The notes below the pieces were generated by a model, which ran no database searches, was not told the origin of the DNA, and saw only the letters and a list, made by a program, of their open reading frames with translations. Both the position numbers and the translations under genes were made by a program. DNA of 64,000 nt from HK1 sp965202875. GTDB lineage: Bacteria; Pseudomonadota; Gammaproteobacteria; HK1. Below are positions 26,346 through 34,775 of this stretch, piece after piece. Location of the stretch: contig OZ241870.1 in assembly GCA_965202875.1 (NCBI GenBank), positions 2,914,001 through 2,978,000 on the forward strand, read 5' to 3'. Each line of letters starts with the position of its first letter. Within the stretch, counting starts at the first letter, position 1.

Positions 26346-27505
26346 GTCCCTCGGCCTCCCGTCTCCAGGTTGCGCGCCGCAGAGATCATCGCCGGCTGAA
26401 CGACGTCACCTGTGGCGTTTCCGAATGCGTTGCGCTGGTACGTCACGACGGCCGCGAGCTCGACGTCGCCGAGCTGCGAGCCGAACGACTGCATCGCCGT
26501 CCCGCTACGCCCGTCCATCACCAGCTTCAGATGGGCCTGTACGTCACCGGTCGCCACCTCGCTTCCCCGAATGGAGGGAAACGCGCCTTCGACTCCGGTG
26601 CCGTCCACCTGATGGCAGGTCGCGCAGGACGTGACGTAGACCTTCTCACCGAACGCCATCAGCTCCGACTTGCTCCACTCCCGCATCGCAAGCGCGGCCT
26701 GCTCCGCCTGAGCCTGCTTCTGCTCCGCGATCCAGGCCTTGTACTCCTCCTCGGGGGCCGCGCGGACCACGATCGGCATGAATCCATGGTCCTTGCCACA
26801 AAGCTCGGCGCACTGGCCGCGATAGACACCAGGCTCTTCCACGCGGGTCCAGATCTCGTTGATGAAACCTGGGATCGCATCCTTCTTCTGACCCAGCTCC
26901 GGTACCCACCACGCATGGATGACATCGTCGGCGGTCAGCAGCAGCCGCACCTTCTTGCCGACGGGGAACACGATGGGGTTGTCGACATCGAGAAGATAAT
27001 TCTCGACCCTGGTGGGATCCTCGTAGATGGCCTGGCGGCTCGATGCCGCGAGATTGCTGTAGATCGTCAGGTCGTCTTCGATGAACTCGTACTTCCACTT
27101 CCATTGGTAGGCGGTGACCTTGACGGTGAGATCGGCGTCGGTGGTGTCCTCCATCTCGATGAGGGTCGTCGTCGCGGGCACCGCCATCGTCACGAGGATG
27201 ATGATCGGAATCAGCGTCCATGCGATCTCGGCAAAGGTGCTGTGGTGGAACTGCGCGGCCTGGGCGCCGGCGGCCTTTCGGTGGCGCACGATCGAGATGA
27301 ACATGACGCCGAAGACCACCACGCCGATCGCGACGCAAATCCACAGGATGAGCATGTGCAGGTCGTAGACGATCCTGCTGATCGGGGTGACGCCGACCGG
27401 CAGGTTCAAATCCCACGCCGCGAAGGCATCCGCGCTCGCGAGCGCAAGTAGCGGAAGGACCACCATGCCCAAATACGTCCCCCGGCCCGGTGTTCTCCTA
27501 GACAT
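26342..27505 (-). CDS. ctaC: Cytochrome c oxidase subunit II with fused C-terminal cytochrome c domain
   Basis: Subunit II receives electrons at CuA. The 387-residue product has a signal sequence, two membrane helices, the aromatic electron-entry strand (VTAYQWKWKYEF), and the CuA ligands in GQCAELCGKDHGFM. A cytochrome c domain is fused at the C-terminus: CATCH at about residue 293, with a downstream Met in the VMDGR region as likely axial ligand. This fits the caa3-like forms found in many proteobacteria. It follows the DUF2244 gene by 17 bp and overlaps ctaD by ATGA. Confidence 0.97.
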   Translation of the reverse strand: MSRRTPGRGTYLGMVVLPLLALASADAFAAWDLNLPVGVTPISRIVYDLHMLILWICVAIGVVVFGVMFISIVRHRKAAGAQAAQFHHSTFAEIAWTLIPIIILVTMAVPATTTLIEMEDTTDADLTVKVTAYQWKWKYEFIEDDLTIYSNLAASSRQAIYEDPTRVENYLLDVDNPIVFPVGKKVRLLLTADDVIHAWWVPELGQKKDAIPGFINEIWTRVEEPGVYRGQCAELCGKDHGFMPIVVRAAPEEEYKAWIAEQKQAQAEQAALAMREWSKSELMAFGEKVYVTSCATCHQVDGTGVEGAFPSIRGSEVATGDVQAHLKLVMDGRSGTAMQSFGSQLGDVELAAVVTYQRNAFGNATGDVVQPAMISAARNLETGGRGT

Positions 27506-27522
27506 CTTCCAGTCTCTCCACT

Positions 27523-28020
27523 TTACGAATTCCCCCTGACGCCGGCCGGGGCTCCGCTCCCGATCACGGCGGCCAGTGTCGCAGCCAACTTCCTGCGTTC
27601 AGGCTCGCTCAGAAATTCGCCGAGCACCACCTCGTTGCCGTGCGATCGAATCACCAACCGGGTTGACCGAGCGCTCGCGGACCAGTCGATGGAGACCCGG
27701 GCCCATGCCCGTTGAAACGACCACTCGCATCGGGGCCCCGGCCTCTCCTTCTCGACCTTGACCACGTCTGCGCCCACCGTGACGACCTGGACCGATGTTC
27801 CGGCCAGAGCGTTGACGTAAAACGCAATGCCGAGAGCCGCAACTTCCCCGCCAGCGAACGGAAGTACGGGCCAGAACCCCATGATCGCAAATGCACCGGC
27901 GATTGCCAGACTACAGGACGCGATGAAGAAGTAGACGAGTTTCGTCTGCTCCCACGTCAGCGATCGATCCGGCCGGATGACGACACGCCGTATGGAGCCC
28001 TCTTCAATCCTGGTAAGCAT
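27523..28020 (-). CDS. DUF2244 membrane protein upstream of ctaC
   Basis: From the ATG at 28018-28020 the product is 165 residues, with two membrane helices (about residues 30-75) between IRPDRSLTWEQTKLVYFFIA and a C-terminal soluble part ending in VLGEFLSEPERRKLAATL. These are DUF2244 features. The family is often the gene before ctaC in proteobacteria. The function is unknown, probably related to oxidase assembly. A longer frame to 28098 has no supporting start. Confidence 0.85.
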   Translation of the reverse strand: MLTRIEEGSIRRVVIRPDRSLTWEQTKLVYFFIASCSLAIAGAFAIMGFWPVLPFAGGEVAALGIAFYVNALAGTSVQVVTVGADVVKVEKERPGPRCEWSFQRAWARVSIDWSASARSTRLVIRSHGNEVVLGEFLSEPERRKLAATLAAVIGSGAPAGVRGNS

Positions 28021-28125
28021 GGGCTCCCCGGACTGCCGCCACCCCGAAAGGGCGGGCAATCCTACAGCAGGCCCCGTTTTCCACGCAACAAGAATCACTG
28101 AAACGGGATGGATTATGTGATTGAA

Positions 28126-28998
28126 CTAACGGGGCTTGGATCCGAAGGACCAGTCCACCCGCGGCAGCACGCCGGACGATCGCTGCCGTGCACGCTCGGG
28201 TGCCCGTGCGTGGCCAAACACCAATTCTACGGTCACCGGCAGGGCGCCGTCGGGACGGCTTTGAGACTCGTAACGTCCGGCTGCATTTCGGAAGCGTACG
28301 GCAGAGGACAACCCGCGGCGCCGGGTGGAAAGCACACCGGAGCCTCCGCTCCGACTCAAAATCCGGCACAGTCGCCGGAAATCGGGCACTTGGTACTGAA
28401 CCCGTTGCACGTCCATGACCACGTCGGCGAAACCTGCGTGAACCAGTACGTCACCGAGCACGTGCATATCGGGGAAAGGGTGCATTCGCCGGGCACCACT
28501 CTGATACGACCATGCGGACGCGAACTCCTTCAAGGTATCCGGCCCGAGTGTACTGAGCATCAACAGTCCGCCCGGACGCAGCGTGCGCAAGCATTCCGAC
28601 AGCGCATCCTCCATGGGGTCGAACCAGGGCATCGCCAGATTCGAGACAATGAGATCCACCGAACACGAAGACAATGGCAGGCGCTCGGCTTCGGCCGCGA
28701 CGTACCGGTGCCTCGAGAGCCAGCGCGGTGCACGGGATTGGGCACGGTGCAGCAGGCCGACGACCGGGTCGACGGACACAACGATCGCGCCGCGGAAACG
28801 ATGCACGAGTGCTCGCGCTACTGCACAGGTGCCAGCTCCCAGATCGAGGATTCGATTGGGCGTGATGCGGACGACGTCGAGGCGTTCAAATAATGCGTTG
28901 CGCGCTTCCAGCGCCACCCGGGCAAATTCGGGCTCCCCGTCGCCTGCACGTGCAAACGCGCGGCGCACCGCAGCTTTGTCGAAAGTCAGCGTCGACAT
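28126..28998 (-). CDS. bioC: Malonyl-ACP O-methyltransferase BioC
   Basis: BioC methylates malonyl-ACP to start pimelate synthesis for biotin. The 290-residue product has the class I SAM-binding motif ILDLGAGTCAVARAL at about residues 49-63, followed by VVSVDPVVGLLHRAQ, and the BioC-type segments LIVSNLAMPWFDPMEDALSE cut here as SNLAMPWFDPMEDAL and LLMLSTLGPDTLKEF. The early KAAVRRAFARA matches the family KxxVxxxFxxAA start. It diverges from comF, a common neighbour. No other bio genes are in the window. Confidence 0.88.
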   Translation of the reverse strand: MSTLTFDKAAVRRAFARAGDGEPEFARVALEARNALFERLDVVRITPNRILDLGAGTCAVARALVHRFRGAIVVSVDPVVGLLHRAQSRAPRWLSRHRYVAAEAERLPLSSCSVDLIVSNLAMPWFDPMEDALSECLRTLRPGGLLMLSTLGPDTLKEFASAWSYQSGARRMHPFPDMHVLGDVLVHAGFADVVMDVQRVQYQVPDFRRLCRILSRSGGSGVLSTRRRGLSSAVRFRNAAGRYESQSRPDGALPVTVELVFGHARAPERARQRSSGVLPRVDWSFGSKPR

Positions 28999-29166
28999 CC
29001 GTCCGGAGAATCGCTCCGTGGCGCATCGAGTATGGAATCGTCGTCAAGCCGGCGAGTCGAGAGCAGGCAAATGGCCGACGTCATCCGAGACAGAGTTCGC
29101 ACGACGGAGCCTTTTGGGATGGGAGAGCATGGATGGACCATCTCCCTGCAACCCGAGCGACGTGCA

Positions 29167-29937
29167 ATGCAATTCCTGCCCAACGGCTTCTGCCTGCTTT
29201 GCGACGATCCGGCCGGGGACGTCCCGAACCTCTGTAACGCCTGCATCCGTGAGCTTCCGGTGATCAGCAACCCGTGCATCACGTGCGGAGCAGGCGCGGT
29301 GCCCCGCACCCGGACATGTCGCGCCTGCGCAATACAACGCCCCCCGGTTGATCGCACCGTGTGTGCGCTTGCGTATGAACCACCGGTCGACTATCTGATT
29401 GGCCGACTGAAATTCAGTCGGGACTTGCGCGCCGTTCCAGTGCTCGCCGGCCTGCTCGACCACGCCGTTGCGCTCGGGGCCACCGAGGCCGAGGTGCCGG
29501 ACTGGCTCGTCCCGGTACCGGTCGCCCCCTCGCGCCTGCGTGAGCGCGGATTCAACCAAGCGCTGGAAATCGCCCGCAGCCTCGGCGCCAGTAACAGAAT
29601 CCCGCTATCGAGGGCCGTTCATCGACAACGGAGCGCCGAGACGCCTCAGTCGTCACTGCCCGACACCTCCGCGCGACGTGCGAACGTCGCGAGCGCATTC
29701 AAGGTACAAGGCACCGTCAGCGGTCACGTCACCATCATCGACGACGTAGTGACCACCGGAGCCACGGTGAACGCCTTGGCTCAGTGCCTGAAGAAGGCCG
29801 GGGCCCGACGGGTTGAGGTCTGGGCCGTTGCCCGGACTCCTGATCCCCGTGTGATTTCCGGCAGAACGAATCAGGCGTCGAGATTGGCGACCGCGAGCGC
29901 ATTCTCTTCGATGAATTCCCGGCGAGGCTCCACTTGA
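29167..29937 (+). CDS. comF: ComF-family phosphoribosyltransferase-like protein
   Basis: From the ATG at 29167 the product is 256 residues. The N-terminus holds eight cysteines in pairs (residues 9/12, 23/26, 37/40, 51/54), typical of the ComF zinc-finger region. The C-terminal half is a type I phosphoribosyltransferase fold with the PRPP loop VTIIDDVVTTGAT. ComF proteins help DNA uptake in competent bacteria, but the gene is widespread and its exact activity is unclear. The frame is open upstream to 29032. The 3' end overlaps the 3' end of gyrB by 67 bp in opposite orientation. Confidence 0.9.
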   Translation: MQFLPNGFCLLCDDPAGDVPNLCNACIRELPVISNPCITCGAGAVPRTRTCRACAIQRPPVDRTVCALAYEPPVDYLIGRLKFSRDLRAVPVLAGLLDHAVALGATEAEVPDWLVPVPVAPSRLRERGFNQALEIARSLGASNRIPLSRAVHRQRSAETPQSSLPDTSARRANVASAFKVQGTVSGHVTIIDDVVTTGATVNALAQCLKKAGARRVEVWAVARTPDPRVISGRTNQASRLATASAFSSMNSRRGST

Positions 29938-32321
29938 TCTCCCATCAACGTTGTGAACAGCTCGTCGGCCGCTACCGCATCCTCGATACGGACCTGGAGC
30001 AACCGGCGGGTCTCGGGATCCATCGTGGTTTCCCAGAGCTGGTCGGGGTTCATCTCGCCAAGCCCCTTGTAACGCTGCATGTGCGTTCCGCGCCGGGCGT
30101 CCGTGAGAAGCCATTCGAGCGCTTCCCGGAAGGTCGTGACCTCATGGTGCCTCTCGCCCTTGTGCATCACGGCATCGACGAGCGACGCATCGAGGCGCTC
30201 GCTCAAGCGCACGAGATCACGGTATTCGATGGATCGAAAGAATTCGCTCCCAAGCCGGCGTTCCGACGCGATTCCGTGAAGAATCGCCTCAATGCGGACC
30301 ATGAACCCGTCGTCAGGCCGCTCTTCGACCACGAACCGGAAGCGGTCCTGGCCGCCTTGCGTCGTTGCATCCAGCCGCCGTCCTAGTGCATCGACCCACG
30401 CTTGCACCACCGCGACTCCAGTCGAACCGTTCGTATCCAGCAACGGGGTGTGCATCATCGCACCGAGCACTTCCGGCAGGATACGACGCGACAACCGTTT
30501 CACGATCCCTGCCAGACGGAGATGCTCCTCGGCAATTCCCAGAAGCGTGGAACCCTCGATGACCGTCTGGTTCCCCCCATTCCCATGCACAATGCGTACA
30601 TCGGTAAGGGCTGCTTCCATGAAATACGCGTCGAGCTCGGCTTCGTCCTTGAGATAGCGTTCGGTCTTCCCCTTACGCGCCTTGAACAGCGGCGGCTGGG
30701 CGATGTAGACATTGCCTCGCTCAATGAGATCCGGCATCTGGCGGTAGAAGAACGTGAGCAGCAACGTCCGGATGTGAGAACCGTCGATGTCCGCGTCAGT
30801 CATGATGATGATGCGGTGGTAGCGCAGCTTTGCCGGGTCGTATTCTTCCCTCCCGATCCCGCAGCCAAGTGCAGTGATGAGCGTTCCCACCTCCGCTGAC
30901 GAGAGCATCTTGTCGAACCTGGCCCGCTCGACGTTCAGGATTTTACCCTTGAGCGGGAGAATCGCCTGGAAACGGCGGTCCCGTCCCTGCTTCGCCGAGC
31001 CTCCGGCGGAGTCGCCCTCGACGACGAAGAGTTCGGACAGACGCGGGTCCTTTTCCTGACAGTCGGCGAGCTTGCCGGGAAGTCCCGCGATGTCCAGAGC
31101 GGTCTTGCGCCGGGTCATCTCCCGGGCCTTGCGGGCCGCCTCTCGTGCCCGTGCTGCCTCGATGATCTTGCCTGCGATCGAGCGCGCCTCGCCCGGTGTC
31201 TCAAGCAGGAACTCGGCAAGCTTCTCTCCAACCGTCGACTCGACCGCTGATTTGACTTCGGATGAGACGAGCTTGTCCTTGGTTTGCGACGAGAATTTCG
31301 GATCCGAGACCTTGATCGACAGCACTGCCGTCAGGCCTTCGCGAACATCATCTCCCGTCGGTTCGACTTTTGCCTTCTGCGTCAACCCGTTCGCATCCAT
31401 GTATTGATTGAGGGTCCGAGTGAGGGCAGAGCGGAATCCGGCGAGATGCGTCCCTCCATCCCGCTGAGGAATGTTGTTGGTGAAACAGAAGATGTTCTCT
31501 TGATACGAATCGTTCCACTGCATCGCAAGCTCGACCGCGATACCGTCGCGCTCGGCGACGATACACAGTACGCTTGGATGGATCGGCGTCTTGTTTCGGT
31601 TGAGATGTTCGACGAAAGCCTGGATACCACCCTGATACTCGAAGATGTCCTGCTTTCCCGAACGCTCGTCGAGCAGCTTGATCCTTACGCCGGAATTGAG
31701 AAATGAAAGCTCACGGAGACGCTTGGCGAGGATGTCGTAGTGAAATGCAATGTTCGTGAATGTTTCTGCGCTGGGTCGGAAGTGGATGACGGTACCGCGT
31801 CGCACCGTCTCCGTGACGACCTCCAGGTCGGTCTGGGGGTCACCGTGTCGATAGATCTGTCGGTAGGTACGCCCATCGCGATGGATGGTGAGTTCAAGAC
31901 GTTCAGACAGTGCATTTACGACAGACACGCCCACACCGTGAAGACCGCCGGAAACCTTGTATGAATTGTCGTCGAACTTCCCTCCCGCATGCAGCATGGT
32001 CATGATGATCTCGGCAGCGGGACGACCTTCCTCCTCATGATTGTCGACCGGAATACCGCGTCCGTTATCGGCGACCGTGACCGACTCGTCCGCATGGACA
32101 ATCACCTCGATCTCAGTGCAATGCCCGGCAAGGGCTTCGTCAATGGAATTGTCAACGGTCTCGAACACCATGTGATGAAGACCGGTGCCGTCATCAGTAT
32201 CACCGATATACATCCCAGGGCGTTTGCGGACGGCCTCAAGGCCCTTTAAGACCTTGATATTAGAGGAGTCGTAGGTCGTCTGGGGAGTCACTCTCGGTAC
32301 CTGTTTCGAATGAAGGGGCAT
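29871..32321 (-). CDS. gyrB: DNA gyrase subunit B
   Basis: GyrB provides the ATPase of DNA gyrase, which adds negative supercoils. The 816-residue length fits the long gammaproteobacterial form. The GHKL ATPase part includes ETVDNSIDEALAGHC and GGLHGVGVSVVNALS. The TOPRIM part has LFVVEGDSAGGSAKQGRD and IMTDADIDGSHI, with the large insert of Gram-negative GyrB before the C-terminal YKGLGEMNPDQLWETTMDP. The ATG overlaps the recF stop by one base (TAATG), indicating coupled translation in the dnaA-dnaN-recF-gyrB unit. Confidence 0.98.
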   Translation of the reverse strand: MPLHSKQVPRVTPQTTYDSSNIKVLKGLEAVRKRPGMYIGDTDDGTGLHHMVFETVDNSIDEALAGHCTEIEVIVHADESVTVADNGRGIPVDNHEEEGRPAAEIIMTMLHAGGKFDDNSYKVSGGLHGVGVSVVNALSERLELTIHRDGRTYRQIYRHGDPQTDLEVVTETVRRGTVIHFRPSAETFTNIAFHYDILAKRLRELSFLNSGVRIKLLDERSGKQDIFEYQGGIQAFVEHLNRNKTPIHPSVLCIVAERDGIAVELAMQWNDSYQENIFCFTNNIPQRDGGTHLAGFRSALTRTLNQYMDANGLTQKAKVEPTGDDVREGLTAVLSIKVSDPKFSSQTKDKLVSSEVKSAVESTVGEKLAEFLLETPGEARSIAGKIIEAARAREAARKAREMTRRKTALDIAGLPGKLADCQEKDPRLSELFVVEGDSAGGSAKQGRDRRFQAILPLKGKILNVERARFDKMLSSAEVGTLITALGCGIGREEYDPAKLRYHRIIIMTDADIDGSHIRTLLLTFFYRQMPDLIERGNVYIAQPPLFKARKGKTERYLKDEAELDAYFMEAALTDVRIVHGNGGNQTVIEGSTLLGIAEEHLRLAGIVKRLSRRILPEVLGAMMHTPLLDTNGSTGVAVVQAWVDALGRRLDATTQGGQDRFRFVVEERPDDGFMVRIEAILHGIASERRLGSEFFRSIEYRDLVRLSERLDASLVDAVMHKGERHHEVTTFREALEWLLTDARRGTHMQRYKGLGEMNPDQLWETTMDPETRRLLQVRIEDAVAADELFTTLMGDQVEPRREFIEENALAVANLDA

Positions 32322-33397
32322 TATATCACTTTGGTAATGCGGCCCTGTTCCACGTGAAACAAGCGCATCTCCTCAATATCATCCCTACCCAACCAATGAT
32401 TGGAAATCGCTGTCAGAACAAGTTGGGCGCCGGATGCCTTCAGCTCGGCCAGACATCGGTTTCTGCTGTCAGGGTCGAGCTCGGAGGCCAAGTCATCGAC
32501 CAGTACCACGGGTGGATGCCCGAGAATCGATGTGAGATCCCTTATCTGGGCCACCAGGATAGCGGTTACGAACAACTTCGTTTCACCTCGCGAAAGTGTG
32601 TGCTGTACAAGATGGCCATTGAGTGAGAACCGAAGATCGGCGCGATGCGGCCCGGTCTGCGTGTATCCCCGTAATCGATCGCCTGTAAGTGAGCGCTCAC
32701 ATGCAACCTTAAGAGAAACACCTGAATCCCACCCGCGGCGGAACCGGATATTGATCGGAAAGCCAACGATTCGACTGACGATATCCTCCATCATCGGCAA
32801 AGCACTCTCAAGATACTGCATGCGAAGGGCTGTCAATCGCTCACCGGAAGCAGCCAACTCCGCATTCCATCCACCGAACTCGTCTTCGGCAACTCCGCAA
32901 CGGAGCGCCGCATTACGCTGACGCAAAGCCCGTCGGTACCGTTGATACTGCTCGATGTACCTCGGTTCCACGTGAAACAGAAGCCGATCAATGAGCCGGC
33001 GTCGCAAATCTGCGCCATCGGTGACCAATCGATACGAATCGGGCGTTACGGTCACCGTCGGAAGAAACGCCACAAGTTCCGACGCCGCCTTGACGTCAAC
33101 ACCATCGCGACGGATCCGTGGCCCACCCAGGGAGTGCTCAACGCCAATCGTACTGACAATCCCATCATCACCAATGATCCGCGCGGTGATACGCAGGGTT
33201 GATTCTCCGCGGGTAACGACATCGCGTAGACGGTACGTCCGGAAAGAACGACCTGACCCGATGATGTGAACAGCTTCGAGAAGGCTTGACTTCCCGCTAC
33301 CGTTTGGACCAACGACGAGATTCAAGCCGGGAGAAAGTTCAATTTTGATATGGGCGAGGTTCCGAAGATTTCGAACCTCAAGTGCAGCGACATGCAT
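32321..33397 (-). CDS. recF: DNA replication/repair protein RecF
   Basis: RecF is an ABC/SMC-like ATPase that, with RecO and RecR, loads RecA at gaps. From the ATG at 33395-33397 the product is 358 residues, close to family size. Visible are the N-terminal LEVRNLRNL, Walker A VVGPNGSGKSSLLEAV at about residues 28-43, and the C-terminal signature and Walker B parts LSRGETKLF and VVLVDDLASELD. Two parS-like sites are embedded in the gene, each read as FHVE. A longer frame to 33505 overlaps dnaN and lacks support. Confidence 0.96.
   Translation of the reverse strand: MHVAALEVRNLRNLAHIKIELSPGLNLVVGPNGSGKSSLLEAVHIIGSGRSFRTYRLRDVVTRGESTLRITARIIGDDGIVSTIGVEHSLGGPRIRRDGVDVKAASELVAFLPTVTVTPDSYRLVTDGADLRRRLIDRLLFHVEPRYIEQYQRYRRALRQRNAALRCGVAEDEFGGWNAELAASGERLTALRMQYLESALPMMEDIVSRIVGFPINIRFRRGWDSGVSLKVACERSLTGDRLRGYTQTGPHRADLRFSLNGHLVQHTLSRGETKLFVTAILVAQIRDLTSILGHPPVVLVDDLASELDPDSRNRCLAELKASGAQLVLTAISNHWLGRDDIEEMRLFHVEQGRITKVI
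32346..32361. promoter_or_regulatory. parS: parS site (ParB binding), inside the recF 3' end
   Basis: TGTTCCACGTGAAACA is a full 16-bp match to the chromosomal parS type (two near-inverted halves, TGTTYCACGTGRAACA). It encodes LFHVEQ at the RecF C-terminus and lies about 2.4 kb from the dnaA-dnaN spacer. ParB spreads from such sites to organise origin segregation. parAB are not in the window. Confidence 0.9.
32964..32979. promoter_or_regulatory. parS: Second parS-like site in recF
   Basis: GGTTCCACGTGAAACA matches the site at 32346 in 15 of 16 positions, differing only at the outermost base, and has the same orientation, 618 bp away. It is read in RecF as LFHVEP. Two such sites in one gene are very unlikely by chance. 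Confidence 0.82.
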
Positions 33398-33458
33398 GAC
33401 GAAAAGGAGACGCCAGCGACCGATTTCTGTTCGGGCGCTGATGATGCACCTGTGAGAC

Positions 33459-34568
33459 TTACAGCCGCATCGGCATGACGACAAACTGGCAACTCGCGTT
33501 GCCATGAGGTTGGATCAGACAACTGCTGGTGGAATCCTTGAGAAAAACGTCGACCTTCTCGGGCGACAACGCCGATAATGCTTCAATGAGATATGTCACG
33601 TTGAAACCTATCTCAAGTTTCTCACCGGTGTACTCGACATCGACCTTGTCTTCCGCTGTTTCCTGCTCCGGATTGTTCGTCGCAACCGTCAACACCCCGG
33701 ACTCGAGATCCATCCGGACCGTCCGGTGCTTGTCACTCGATAGCACGGATGTCCGCACCAGACATTGCCGGAACGATTCCCGGTCGATCGAGACACGCTT
33801 GTCGCATTGTCCTGCATCCGGAATCACCCGCCCGTAGTCCGGGAATTTGCCATCGATCAACTTGCTGGAAAAACGGATGTCGTCGATCAACATCTGTACC
33901 GCGTTGGAACCGATCCGGATATTGAGTTCGTCACCTTCGTCGCTCAACAAGCGGGCGAGCTCAAGCACCCCTTTCCTGGGGATGATGATCGATTTCGATT
34001 CATCTACTCCGGTCGCAACGTCGAGTTGAGCAACTGCGAGGCGGTGACCATCCGTAGCAACCGTCCTGATCTGTTGGGCGGATACTTCCAACAACATGCC
34101 GTTGAGATAGTAACGAACGTCCTGACGCGCCATCGCATACTGGGTGAGGTCCAGAAGCCGCTTCAATTCCTCTTGTGCAACAACGAATTGGGCTTCTTGT
34201 GCGATGTCGTCGGTTGTTGGAAAGTCACTCGCCTCGATGGTGGCCAGTGTGTACCGGCTACGCCCGGAGCGAACGAGTGCCTTGCCGGCGTCGTCGAGTC
34301 GGAACTCGACTTTGGCACGGGCAGGCAATGCCTGGCATAGATCGATGAACTTTCTGGCCGGAACGGTGATCTCTCCACCATCCCAGTCTTCGACCGTGGC
34401 CCGCGCTTCAAGCTCGACTTCCGTATCCGTGGCCGTCAACGTCAACACGCCGTCACGGATCGCAATCAGGATGTTGGACAGAACCGGATGTGTCTGGCGT
34501 TGTTCAACGACCCCCCGGACGATCAGCAGTGGCTTGAGCAGTGTTTCTCTGTCGGTTGTAAAATACAT
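33459..34568 (-). CDS. dnaN: DNA polymerase III beta sliding clamp
   Basis: DnaN forms the ring-shaped processivity clamp of replicative polymerases. The 369-residue product has the three-domain length of the family, with LTLTATDTEVELEA near the start, GKFPDYGRVIP in the middle domain boundary, and the C-terminal VVMPMRL, the clamp's conserved end near the peptide-binding groove. It follows dnaA by a 207-bp spacer and precedes recF by 61 bp. Confidence 0.97.
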   Translation of the reverse strand: MYFTTDRETLLKPLLIVRGVVEQRQTHPVLSNILIAIRDGVLTLTATDTEVELEARATVEDWDGGEITVPARKFIDLCQALPARAKVEFRLDDAGKALVRSGRSRYTLATIEASDFPTTDDIAQEAQFVVAQEELKRLLDLTQYAMARQDVRYYLNGMLLEVSAQQIRTVATDGHRLAVAQLDVATGVDESKSIIIPRKGVLELARLLSDEGDELNIRIGSNAVQMLIDDIRFSSKLIDGKFPDYGRVIPDAGQCDKRVSIDRESFRQCLVRTSVLSSDKHRTVRMDLESGVLTVATNNPEQETAEDKVDVEYTGEKLEIGFNVTYLIEALSALSPEKVDVFLKDSTSSCLIQPHGNASCQFVVMPMRL

Positions 34569-34775
34569 GAAAGGATCCTTGTCATTCTATTGATTGTAGT
34601 GGGAACGAAAACTGTGGATATTCATGTTTCCGGTATGAATATCAACGTGATACCCATCAAGACCAAGACATCGGAAACATCTGTTCATCCATCGAGTCGT
34701 TTGTGGATGGACTGTGATGAATCCGGACCCCCCGCAGGAATTTCGAATCTGTCCACATGGATATGCAGTGCTTGC
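34569..34775. other. Candidate oriC: dnaA-dnaN spacer with DnaA-box-like sites
   Basis: The 207-bp spacer is richer in AT than its surroundings and holds three near matches to the DnaA box TTATCCACA (complement TGTGGATAA): TGTGGATAT at 34613-34621, TGTGGATGG at 34702-34710, and TGTCCACAT at 34750-34758 (opposite orientation). Bacterial origins often lie next to dnaA, and parS sites lie nearby. No perfect box or clear AT-rich 13-mer array was found, so it could instead be only a DnaA-controlled dnaN promoter. Confidence 0.5.
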
